Source: Opitutales bacterium (GTDB lineage Bacteria; Verrucomicrobiota; Verrucomicrobiia; Opitutales; UBA2987). Taken from it: DNA of 64,000 nt. The notes beneath the pieces are model-generated. The model saw only the letters and a list, made by a program, of their open reading frames with translations, was not told where the DNA came from and made no database searches. Below, in pieces: positions 19,258 through 28,424 of this stretch (the stretch's first letter is position 1; each line of letters opens with the position of its first letter). The translations under genes were made by a program, and so were the position numbers. The stretch covers positions 26,745 through 90,744 of the forward strand of contig JAJFLU010000024.1 in NCBI GenBank assembly GCA_021772515.1, in the 5' to 3' direction.

Positions 19258-20178
19258 ATGCTAAACGACTATCTCCAAATAAAGCCCGATGTGGCCGACG
19301 CTCTCAAAAGGGGCCAACCGGTTCTTGCGCTGGAGTCCACCATCATTTCCCACGGGATGCCCTACCCGCAAAATGTCGAGACGGCTCGCAAAGTCGAATC
19401 CATCGCCCGGCAAAATGGAGCCATACCGGCAACATTAGCTATCCTTGGGGGTAAGCTGAAGGTCGGCTTAAATGATGATGAAATCGACTTTTTAGGCTCC
19501 GGTGAAGGAATCTTGAAGGCCAGCAGCCGGGATTTGCCCTATCTGGTTGCCAATAAATTGAACGGGGCGTCCACCGTTGCGGCCAGTGTTCGGATCGCCG
19601 CAATGGCGGGGATCAATGTCTTGGCAACCGGCGGAATAGGGGGTGTGCACAGGGGGGCTGACAAGACTTTCGATATTTCCGCCGATTTGCAGGAAATTGG
19701 GCGAAACAATGTGGCCGTAGTCTGCGCGGGGGCCAAATCGATTCTCGATATCGGTTTGACGCTTGAATACCTGGAAACATTGGGAGTGCCCGTTGCCGGT
19801 TATCAAACTGACCAATTTCCCGCGTTTTTCACCCGAAAGAGCGGTTTTGAGGTTCCTTTAAATGTTGGTTCGGTGGTGGAACTTGGGCATATCCTGAAAA
19901 CCAAATGGCAAATGGGAATGACGGGGGGGATGGTGCTCGCAAATCCAATTCCCAAGGAGCACGAATTGCCCCCGGAAATGGCGAAATCTGCCACTTTCCA
20001 AGCTCTCGCGGAGTTGGAGCAGCTGGGCATCTGCGGTAAGGCGGCGACACCCTTTTTACTCTCGCGAATTGAATCGATTACGAAGGGAGAGAGCCTACGC
20101 TGCAATATTGAACTGGTCGGCAACAATGTAAAATTGGGTGCTCTTCTGGCCGTCGAGATGTCTCGAAGTCATTCATAA
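19258..20178 (+). CDS. psuG: Pseudouridine-5'-phosphate glycosidase
   Basis: 306 aa; ALESTIISHGMPYPQNVETA, SVRIAAMAGINVLATGGIGGVHRGA, VAGYQTDQFPAFFTRKSG, TGGMVLANPIPKEHELP. Confidence 0.95.
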   Translation: MLNDYLQIKPDVADALKRGQPVLALESTIISHGMPYPQNVETARKVESIARQNGAIPATLAILGGKLKVGLNDDEIDFLGSGEGILKASSRDLPYLVANKLNGASTVAASVRIAAMAGINVLATGGIGGVHRGADKTFDISADLQEIGRNNVAVVCAGAKSILDIGLTLEYLETLGVPVAGYQTDQFPAFFTRKSGFEVPLNVGSVVELGHILKTKWQMGMTGGMVLANPIPKEHELPPEMAKSATFQALAELEQLGICGKAATPFLLSRIESITKGESLRCNIELVGNNVKLGALLAVEMSRSHS

Positions 20179-20272
20179 CCATTAACCTTGAACAGGAACT
20201 TCGGCCATCTCAATTCATCGGCAAACCAGAGTAGCCTGCATCGGAGGCGTTAATATCGACCACAAGGCTCGG

Positions 20273-21151
20273 TTGCATCAAGCGTTTCAGTTGGGCACCT
20301 CCAACCCCGTTTCTGTCACCTCTTCTCATGGCGGGGTCATCCGCAATATCGCAGAATCTCTGGCCCGGCTGGAATGCGATGTCAGTCTCTTCTCCATCGT
20401 TGGCGAGGATGCCGAAGGGGTTGATATTTTGCGTGCCCTGGATGCTCTGAATGTCGATGTTTCAGGGGTGAAACGTTCCTCACACCAGCCCACAGCCTCC
20501 TACACGGCCATTCTCGAAGGTTGCGGGCACTCGACGGCGGGTTTGGCCAATATGGACATTTTTGAAGAACTCGATTCCCCTTGGGTGGATCGGATCGCCC
20601 CGATGTTGGAATCCTGCGGTATTTTAATAGTTGATGGCAATCTACCCGCCGAGACGCTCGAAACACTGCTCAGTCGCTGCCGGAAGGACACCAAGGTGCT
20701 CGCGGATCCCGTATCGGCGGCCAAATCCCTGCGTTTTTTGAAGGTTCTGGGTCAAATTGACGTAATTTTTCCCGATCGCCTGGAGGCAACAGCTTTGTGC
20801 GGCAAGGCCATTGAAACCAATCGGGACTTGGGGGCTGCCGCAGCAGAAATTCGCAAATTGGGTGCAGGCTCGGTTGTGGTGACATTAGGGGCAGCGGGGC
20901 TTTATGTGGATTGCGGCCAGTCCAGGGAATTTATTTCAGCCATGTCTACAAAGAAAGTGCTTGATGTCACTGGGGCGGGAGACGCCTTGGTCGCCGGATT
21001 TGCCTATGGATTGATAAAAGGCGAAGCGGTCGATCCACTGAAGGCAGGGCTGGCTACAGCTAGTCTGGCCCTCGAAAGCAGACAATCCGTCCCACCTGAT
21101 TTAACCCCCGGCTCTTTACACGAGCGCATTGCCAGTTCAAATGCCCTGTAA
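20273..21151 (+). CDS. psuK: PfkB-family carbohydrate kinase, probable pseudouridine kinase (coding homology starts upstream, see findings)
   Basis: 292 aa; SHGGVIRNIAESLARL, VLDVTGAGDALVAGFAYGL; immediately downstream of psuG. Confidence 0.85.
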   Translation: MHQAFQLGTSNPVSVTSSHGGVIRNIAESLARLECDVSLFSIVGEDAEGVDILRALDALNVDVSGVKRSSHQPTASYTAILEGCGHSTAGLANMDIFEELDSPWVDRIAPMLESCGILIVDGNLPAETLETLLSRCRKDTKVLADPVSAAKSLRFLKVLGQIDVIFPDRLEATALCGKAIETNRDLGAAAAEIRKLGAGSVVVTLGAAGLYVDCGQSREFISAMSTKKVLDVTGAGDALVAGFAYGLIKGEAVDPLKAGLATASLALESRQSVPPDLTPGSLHERIASSNAL

Positions 21152-21421
21152 TTCCAATATATAAGTAGAATAATAGTGAATGTTCATTTCAGTCATGTTT
21201 ATGAGCGTAAGAGTCATTTCCTAGTAAAATAATTATTAATATACTATTAATTTTCAGAAAATATGGGATTAGAGTATTGCTAAGTTACTTTTTTTTATTC
21301 AAATAATACCGGTTCGCCCCATTTAACCACCCCTTTGTCCACACCCCGCCGATGCAAATGGATTTATACTATACTTTTACGATTTACCAAACCAAACAGA
21401 AACCCAAAAAACTACAAATAT

Positions 21422-24400
21422 ATGATTATCAACAAACTAAGAATAGCATTATTGCTCTTCGCCAGCTTCGCGCTGGCATCGGTTGGATATTCCCAAAATA
21501 TCACTTCCTCCGGCATGAATGGCACTGTGACTGACAGCGATGGCAATGCTGTCGCAGGCGCTACAGTTCGCATCGTGCATGTTCCCACCGGGACGACCAA
21601 AACAATGACCTCCAGCGGAAATGGATCGTTCTCCGCACGGGGTATGCGTGTCGGTGGCCCCTACACCGTTACCGCCAGTTTCGACGGCTACCAGACCTCA
21701 ACCGTGGAGGGGATTTATCTAACCGTAGCCAATGTCACCAGCGTCACCGTGGCGATGAAAGATGCGGCAGATATTCAGGAATTGGAAGAATTCGTTTTTT
21801 CTGAAGAACAGGATGGGCTATTCAGTGCGGATTCCCGCAGCACGGTAACGAGGCTGGACGAGGCTCGTGTCTTGGGAGTGGCCAGTAGCGACCGTTCCTT
21901 GAACGAGTTGCTCAAAAACAATCCAAAAGTAGTCGTTGATAAAGATTTCGGTTCCTTTACCTCGGCTGGTATCAATGCACGGTATAATAATGTAACCGTT
22001 GACGGCGTTCCAGTAAATGATCCCTTTGGCTTGAATTCCAATGGTCAGACCACGCGCAACGGACCTCCCGTTTCCATTGATGCTATTGAGTCTCTGGAGA
22101 TCGATACGACTCCATTTGACATCCGCCAGTCCAAATTCACAGGCGCTGCGGTAAATGTAGTTACAAAAAGCGGCACGAACCAGTTCCACGGTTCCGGCTA
22201 CTACTTTTGGCGCGACTCAGATCAATTTGGAGAAAACGAAAACGGCGTGGAATTTGACCCTGTGTTCAGTGAGAAAACCTACGGTTTCAACTTGGGTGGA
22301 CCAATCATAAAGAATAAGCTCTTTTTCTTTGTCAATTATGAGAAACTTGAGCGCGATCGAAGCGGAACCAGTGTTGGGCTGATCGGGAGCGGCGCCACCA
22401 ATATTTTCCCTGGCACACAAGCAGAAATTGACGAAATTATTGATATTGCGACAAACGTTTGGGGTCTTAATCCAGGATCGGCAACCGGGGCAGATGTATT
22501 GAATGACGCAGTCGAGAAAATTTTGGTCAAAGTCGATTGGAATATCAACGACAAACACCATCTGAGTTTCAAATATTCCAAGGCCGAAGACAATGTCGTG
22601 ATCATTACTCAACGAAATACGACGGCGTTTTCCCTCAGTAGCTATTGGTATGATCAACCAAGTATTGCGACTGACTATGTAGTTCAGCTTTTCAGTGATT
22701 GGAGTGATCGATTCAGCACGGAAATTCGTTATTCTTTTACCGACTATGATGGCAGCCCACGGCCGCCGACAGCCGAGCCACAGGTTGCAGTCAGGGTTGC
22801 CAGTGGTAACGACGTGTTTTTTGGGACTGAAATATTCCGTCAATTCAATTTACTTTTTGCTGAAACAACCACCTTCACGGCGGCGGGAACTCTTTTCTCT
22901 GGCGCAAACCGTAATCACGAAACGGTTTTCGGCCTCGATTTTTCAAAAAAGATCATTGCCAATACCTTCCTTTTTGCCAATAAAGGGGTATGGAATTTTG
23001 ACAGTATTGACGATTTTAGGACCGGAACCGCTTCAGGCCTTTTCCATAGATTTGAAGCCGATGGGACTAATGTAACTGCCAATTGGGAGGAAAAAATATG
23101 GTCCCCTTATATCCAGCATACCTGGCAGGTACACGAAAATTTCACCATGACCCTTGGAGTGCGTTGGGATATTAATGATTTCCCTGAAACCCCTGGATTC
23201 AATCAGCGGTTTCAGGATTTCTTCGGCAGGCCAAATAACAATACAATCGATGGTTCAAGAACTTTTTCCCCTCGATTCAGCTTTAATTGGGACGTTAAAG
23301 GTGATAGCAGCATTCAACTACGTGGCGGCATAGGCAAGTTTTTTGGAAAATCACCAGGAGTCTGGCTTTCCAATGGATTTACCAATGACGGACTCACCGT
23401 ACTGACGGCTAGTTTCCCGAATGGTCTGCCTGCGTTTGAACCCGATGCAACCAACCAACCCAAAGGCGTACCCGGTGCTCCCAGTGGAGAAGTAGATTCA
23501 ATTGCTGACGGATTCAAGACGCCTTCATCCTGGAAAGGTGTGGTGGCGCTTGACTACAAATTCAAAGCGCCCCTGCTTGGCGATATGGTCGCCACCATCG
23601 AAGGTGAATGGTCTTTTGTTGAGGATGCCGTTGTCTTCCGCAATCTTGTTGCTGAAGCAGTTGGGACAGGTCCTGATGGAAGGACAATTTTCTCGACGGC
23701 GCGGGCCGGTGATGAAGGCTTCGGCGGTTTCGGTAGTGTAACAGAATTAGCCAATACCAGTTTGGGTGATTCCACCAATTACACCATTTCACTGACACGT
23801 CCCAATAGGGGAGACGGATGGTTCTCATCCTTTTCCTATTCCTACGGGAGTTCCAATGAGGTTAATTCCGGGACAGGCTTTATCGCCGTTGAAAATTTCC
23901 GGGCCACTCCGATTTTCAATGCCAATGTGGATGAATTGGGAACTTCGCCTTTTGAAGTTCGCCATAATTTTATCTGGTCCCTGTCCAAGCAAATTAAATG
24001 GGGCGGAGACGACAGCAAATGGAAAACTAATGTATCTTTGTTTTACCAAGGTCGTTCGGGCAAACCCTATAGCTACGTGGCCAAGAATAATACGAATAAT
24101 GATGACTGCTGCTCGACCAATGACCTCTTCTACACGCCGAATGGGCCAGACGATCCTTGGGTGACTTGGGCGGCCGACCCCAGTGGTGTCCTTACCGCTG
24201 CCGAGGCCGCAGACCGGGACGCGTTTTTTGCGTTCGTTGCCCAGCACCCTGACCTCGAACCTGGAAAGCAGCACAAGAAAAATGACGCTACTCTGCCTTG
24301 GATTCATCAGTGGGATGTCAAGATTACTCAGGATCTCCCAATTGCCACAAAATGGGGCAAAATGCAGTTCACCATGGACATCCTGAATATTGGTAATTTA

Positions 24401-24604
24401 ATCGACAGTTCGTGGGGCCAGATACGGGACTTCCCGATCAACTTTGGCGGCACTCCTTCACAGAACATCGCCAGCGCAACCTATATCCCTGAATCGAACC
24501 AGTATCTCTACTCCTTCAATGGCGTTGGTAACCAGTCCATCGTAGAGGATCGTTTAGGCCAGTCCCGTTGGAATATACTCTTTGGCATTAAGTATATCTT
24601 CTAA
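21422..24604 (+). CDS. TonB-dependent receptor with N-terminal carboxypeptidase-regulatory-like domain
   Basis: Signal peptide MIINKLRIALLLFASFALASVGYSQ, GMNGTVTDSDGNAVAGATVRI, plug (VTVDGVPVNDPFG...AVNVVTKSGTNQFHGSGYYF) and barrel C-terminus ...RWNILFGIKYIF. Confidence 0.93.
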   Translation: MIINKLRIALLLFASFALASVGYSQNITSSGMNGTVTDSDGNAVAGATVRIVHVPTGTTKTMTSSGNGSFSARGMRVGGPYTVTASFDGYQTSTVEGIYLTVANVTSVTVAMKDAADIQELEEFVFSEEQDGLFSADSRSTVTRLDEARVLGVASSDRSLNELLKNNPKVVVDKDFGSFTSAGINARYNNVTVDGVPVNDPFGLNSNGQTTRNGPPVSIDAIESLEIDTTPFDIRQSKFTGAAVNVVTKSGTNQFHGSGYYFWRDSDQFGENENGVEFDPVFSEKTYGFNLGGPIIKNKLFFFVNYEKLERDRSGTSVGLIGSGATNIFPGTQAEIDEIIDIATNVWGLNPGSATGADVLNDAVEKILVKVDWNINDKHHLSFKYSKAEDNVVIITQRNTTAFSLSSYWYDQPSIATDYVVQLFSDWSDRFSTEIRYSFTDYDGSPRPPTAEPQVAVRVASGNDVFFGTEIFRQFNLLFAETTTFTAAGTLFSGANRNHETVFGLDFSKKIIANTFLFANKGVWNFDSIDDFRTGTASGLFHRFEADGTNVTANWEEKIWSPYIQHTWQVHENFTMTLGVRWDINDFPETPGFNQRFQDFFGRPNNNTIDGSRTFSPRFSFNWDVKGDSSIQLRGGIGKFFGKSPGVWLSNGFTNDGLTVLTASFPNGLPAFEPDATNQPKGVPGAPSGEVDSIADGFKTPSSWKGVVALDYKFKAPLLGDMVATIEGEWSFVEDAVVFRNLVAEAVGTGPDGRTIFSTARAGDEGFGGFGSVTELANTSLGDSTNYTISLTRPNRGDGWFSSFSYSYGSSNEVNSGTGFIAVENFRATPIFNANVDELGTSPFEVRHNFIWSLSKQIKWGGDDSKWKTNVSLFYQGRSGKPYSYVAKNNTNNDDCCSTNDLFYTPNGPDDPWVTWAADPSGVLTAAEAADRDAFFAFVAQHPDLEPGKQHKKNDATLPWIHQWDVKITQDLPIATKWGKMQFTMDILNIGNLIDSSWGQIRDFPINFGGTPSQNIASATYIPESNQYLYSFNGVGNQSIVEDRLGQSRWNILFGIKYIF

Positions 24605-24636
24605 ATCTGGACTGATCCCTGTTTAATCTATTATTT

Positions 24637-24669
24637 ATTGATGCCCCGGAGTTTTTCCGGGGCATCAAT
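24637..24669. terminator. Strong 14-bp perfect hairpin between the TonB receptor and the nucleotidase gene
   Basis: ATTGATGCCCCGGA-GTTTT-TCCGGGGCATCAAT; no long T-tract directly after. Confidence 0.6.
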
Positions 24670-24705
24670 GCTTACTGAGATCGATATTTTTTCTTAAACC
24701 TATCA

Positions 24706-26331
24706 ATGAGAGTTCGGTTGCCCTCTTTTTCTTTTAAAAGCGTTCGCATTTACCACTACAGGCGGTTCTACATAGCTTTGTTTTGCTTGGTTTCGTCCTT
24801 TGTGAGTTTTGCCAATGCCGATCCTAAAACGGATTCAAGCGGCTCGATCCGCGAAATCACCATTCTTCACACCAATGATTTCGAGAGCGCCTTTAATCCA
24901 ATACCGGCCTACTGGCTGGACGATGTAAATTTCCTCGGAGGCGGGGCGGAATTGGCCACCTTGGTGGAGCAAATTCGCGCCCGTGAAGACCTCGTTTATC
25001 TCTTCGATGCCGGGGATATGTTTACGGGCTTGCTTTCCAACCGCACGCAGGGGGAGCTACTCATGGAAATGATGATCACCATGCGTTACGACGCCATGGC
25101 TATTGGTAATCACGAGTATGACTACGGTTGGGAAAATCTCAGAAAACAGAAAAACCGGGCCCCCTTTCCAATCATGGGCGCCAACATTTTTTACAAAGGA
25201 ACCGATATTCCCTTCGCCCAACCCTATGCGATCGTGGAAAAAGAAGGTTTCCGCATCGGAGTTATCGGAATTATCGGCGAGGATGCCCGCAGCGTGGTGC
25301 TGCCCTCATTCGTTGCAGAGCTTGATTTTCGCGACCCGGCGCCGATAGTCCGGGAGGCGGTCGCCTACCTGAAACCAGATGTCGATTTGGTCGTGGTGTT
25401 GGCCCACATGGGCATGACTGCCCCGATGCAGACCGATGCCGAGGCGCACCCCGAAATCCAACGCGGTGTGGAGGCGGATCTGGCGCTGGTCGGAGCGGTT
25501 CCCGGAATCGACATTTTCATCGGTGGGCATGCCGATAACGGGACCGAAAAACCGATAGTGCACCCCAAAACAGGAACGCTTGTCGTGCAAACTTATGGTC
25601 ACGGCATCCGGTTGGGTTATATTAAATTGAAATATGACACCGACGCGAAAAAAATACTCTCCTACGAAGGAAAACTGTTGCCGGTCGAGAGTGAAAAGCT
25701 GGTTCCCCATCCACTTGTGGCGCAAAAAATTGAACATTATCGCAAACAATATCCCGAAATTGAAGCCGTCGTCGGGCGTATGGACCGAAGGCTTATCCGC
25801 AGTTATAACACCGAATCCTCACTCGGCAGCTTTGCCGCCGATATCATGCGAAAATCTGCTGATACCGAAATCGCCTTCATCAATGCGGGCGGCCTGAGAT
25901 CCGATCTGCCTGAGGGTGAAGTATCGTTTGGAAATGTTATCGACGCTTTTCCCTTTCCCAATCGCGTTGTTGTGATGGACCTTGCCGGAAAGGATATTCT
26001 CGGTGTTCTCGAACAATCGATGACGCTCGAGCGGGGCATGATCCAGAGTTCCGGGCTTGTCGCGCATTACGATTTAGCACGCCCGATCGGGAGCCGCGTT
26101 GTCGACCTCGAAATCGGGGGCCTACCGGTGGATCTAGAGCAGAAATACCGGGTGGCAGTGGCAGACTTGCTGGCCGAAGGCGCAGACCTCTACTCCTCTT
26201 TCCTAAATGGAACGATCACCCGTGACCGCAAGGACAGCCCAAAGATTTCCGAGGTTATTTTGCAGTATTTTTCCGATGTCCCTGCGCCCGACTTCCCAAA
26301 ACAAGGGCGGCTAATCCCTATCGAAAGGTAG
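24706..26331 (+). CDS. Bifunctional metallophosphatase/5'-nucleotidase (UshA family)
   Basis: 541 aa; ITILHTNDFESAF, DAGDMFTG, AIGNHEYDYG, LAHMG, IFIGGHADN, NAGGLRSDLPEGEVSFGNVIDAFPFPNRVVVMDLAG. Confidence 0.93.
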   Translation: MRVRLPSFSFKSVRIYHYRRFYIALFCLVSSFVSFANADPKTDSSGSIREITILHTNDFESAFNPIPAYWLDDVNFLGGGAELATLVEQIRAREDLVYLFDAGDMFTGLLSNRTQGELLMEMMITMRYDAMAIGNHEYDYGWENLRKQKNRAPFPIMGANIFYKGTDIPFAQPYAIVEKEGFRIGVIGIIGEDARSVVLPSFVAELDFRDPAPIVREAVAYLKPDVDLVVVLAHMGMTAPMQTDAEAHPEIQRGVEADLALVGAVPGIDIFIGGHADNGTEKPIVHPKTGTLVVQTYGHGIRLGYIKLKYDTDAKKILSYEGKLLPVESEKLVPHPLVAQKIEHYRKQYPEIEAVVGRMDRRLIRSYNTESSLGSFAADIMRKSADTEIAFINAGGLRSDLPEGEVSFGNVIDAFPFPNRVVVMDLAGKDILGVLEQSMTLERGMIQSSGLVAHYDLARPIGSRVVDLEIGGLPVDLEQKYRVAVADLLAEGADLYSSFLNGTITRDRKDSPKISEVILQYFSDVPAPDFPKQGRLIPIER

Positions 26332-26386
26332 AACCATTCATTACCATATCCAACTAGACAAAAACCTAATCGAAGGTGCCGAGTAC

Positions 26387-27091
26387 GTGCTTTTGCCGGG
26401 CGATCCCGCCAGAGTTGAGAAAACAGCCAAGCACCTCGATGAAAACGCAAAATTTCTTGCCTCCAATCGCGAATACACTTCGTTTTTGGCGACTCTGTGT
26501 GGCCAAAAAGTGCTCGTTTGTTCGACCGGGATCGGTGGCCCGGGAATGTCCCTGGCCCTCGAAGAGCTGGCCGATTTGGGAATTAAAAACTTTTATCGCA
26601 TCGGAACGACCGGTGCCATCCAGCCGGAAATACCGGTTCCCTCCCTCATAATCACGAGTGGATCTGTGCGGCTGGATGGGGCCTCCACCCACTACGCCCC
26701 CATCGAGTATCCTGCAGTGGCCGATCTCGATTTGACCAATTCGCTCGTCGATGCGGCCAAATCGATGGGGCTCGAATACCGGGTTGGCATAACGGCATCT
26801 GCGGATACATTTTATCCCGGGCAGGAGCGTTATGACACCTTCACTGGTTATGTGATTCGCAAGTTTCAAAACAGCATGAAGGAGTGGCAGGCGCTCAATG
26901 TTCTCAACTACGAAATGGAATCCGCCACGTTACTGACCATTGTCGCAACGTTTGGCCTAAAGGCGGCCTGTGTCGCTTCCACCGTCGTAAACCGGACAAA
27001 TTCCGAAACGCCGGATGACTCAATTTTGCACCTGGCGGAATCCAATTTGGCGATTGTGATGAAAAAGGCCCTCGAAATCCGTTTTGCCTGA
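26387..27091 (+). CDS. udp: Uridine phosphorylase (coding homology extends upstream to ~26336)
   Basis: LLPGDPARVEKTAKHLDE, VCSTGIGGPGMSLALEELADLGIKNFYRIGTTGAIQ, SVRLDGASTHYAPIEYPAVAD, SADTFYPGQERYDTF, NYEMESATLLTI: close to the E. coli Udp pattern. Confidence 0.94.
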   Translation: MLLPGDPARVEKTAKHLDENAKFLASNREYTSFLATLCGQKVLVCSTGIGGPGMSLALEELADLGIKNFYRIGTTGAIQPEIPVPSLIITSGSVRLDGASTHYAPIEYPAVADLDLTNSLVDAAKSMGLEYRVGITASADTFYPGQERYDTFTGYVIRKFQNSMKEWQALNVLNYEMESATLLTIVATFGLKAACVASTVVNRTNSETPDDSILHLAESNLAIVMKKALEIRFA

Positions 27092-27106
27092 GCGCATCCT
27101 CAATTT

Positions 27107-28405
27107 ATGGAAATTCTGGTTAACATAGCGAGGGGCTTATTTGGCATTACGATGTTGGTTGCCCTTTGTTATGGGTTGAGCAACGACCGTAAGCACATCA
27201 ACTGGAGGCTTGTTTTTGGTGGAATCGGGTTACAGGTGGTCATTGCCTTTTTGGTGATGAAGGTCGAATGGGTGGAAAAGAGCTTCAACGCGGTATCGAA
27301 ATTATTTGTCCGCGTTCTTCAGTATTCAAATGTGGGTTCGCGGTTCATTTTTGGCGATTTGGTGGATAGCGAATCAATCGGAGCACAATTTGGCTTCGCG
27401 GTTCTTCCGACTATCATATTTTTCTCCGCCCTGACATCACTGCTCTACTATCTGGGGATTTTACAGCGGGTCGTCTATGTTTTCGCCTGGATTATGAATA
27501 AAACTATGCGGCTCTCCGGAGCGGAGAGCATGGCCGCCGCTGCCAATGTGTTTATTGGGCAAACGGAGGCGCCTCTGCTGGTCAGGCCCTACCTCGAAAG
27601 GATGACCAAATCCGAAATTGCCTGCCTTATGACCGGGGGCATGGCGACCATTGCCGGAAGTGTTTTGGGCGCTTATATTCAACTTCTCGGGGGAAACGAT
27701 CCCGTGTTGCGCGTTGAGGTCGGTACTCGCCTGCTGACCGCCTCGATTATGGCGGCTCCGGCGGCTATAGTATTGGCCAAAGTGCTCTTCCCTGAGCGAG
27801 AAAAAGTCGATGCCAATTTACATGTTTCCAAAGATTCGATCGGAGTAAACCTTTTTGATTCCATAACCTCAGGAACCACTCAGGGAGTAAAACTCGCGGT
27901 CAATGTAGGAGCCATTTTGGTGGTGTTTATCGCCATTATCGCAATGGTAAACTACATATTGACCAACGGTTTGGGGGAACTATTAAACGTCAATACCTCA
28001 ATCGAAACCTGGACGGATGGCGCCTATAAGGGTCTTACTTTACAGTTTATCTTCGGCATTTTATTTTCTCCCGTAGCCTTCATCATCGGTGCCGATACCG
28101 GAAGTTTATTGGCGGTAGGCCAATTGTTGGGCGAGAAGTTGATTCTCAATGAATTTTTTGCCTACCATACACTTGGAGAGATGATCGAGAACGAGAGGCT
28201 CGTCGATCCGAAATCAATTTTACTATCAACCTTCGCCCTTTGCGGATTCGCCAATATGGCTTCAATCGGTGTGCAGATCGGCGGCATCGGCACTCTTGCC
28301 CCCGGTCAGAGAGATAATTTGGCCAACCTCGCCGTGCGAGCCCTGATCGGCGGAACTTGTGCCACCTTGATGACAGCAACTATCGCGGGGGCGATTTCGG
28401 GTTAA
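27107..28405 (+). CDS. NupC/CNT-family nucleoside transporter (copy 1)
   Basis: 432 aa; SAESMAAAANVFIGQTEAPLLVRPYLERMTKSEIACLMTGGMATIAGSVLGAYI. Confidence 0.94.
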   Translation: MEILVNIARGLFGITMLVALCYGLSNDRKHINWRLVFGGIGLQVVIAFLVMKVEWVEKSFNAVSKLFVRVLQYSNVGSRFIFGDLVDSESIGAQFGFAVLPTIIFFSALTSLLYYLGILQRVVYVFAWIMNKTMRLSGAESMAAAANVFIGQTEAPLLVRPYLERMTKSEIACLMTGGMATIAGSVLGAYIQLLGGNDPVLRVEVGTRLLTASIMAAPAAIVLAKVLFPEREKVDANLHVSKDSIGVNLFDSITSGTTQGVKLAVNVGAILVVFIAIIAMVNYILTNGLGELLNVNTSIETWTDGAYKGLTLQFIFGILFSPVAFIIGADTGSLLAVGQLLGEKLILNEFFAYHTLGEMIENERLVDPKSILLSTFALCGFANMASIGVQIGGIGTLAPGQRDNLANLAVRALIGGTCATLMTATIAGAISG

Positions 28406-28424
28406 GGCGAACCAGGTTTGTGAA

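Noticed and set aside
22217-22843. 208-aa minus-strand ORF
   Set aside because: Antisense within the TonB receptor gene; composition and lack of motifs indicate a shadow ORF.
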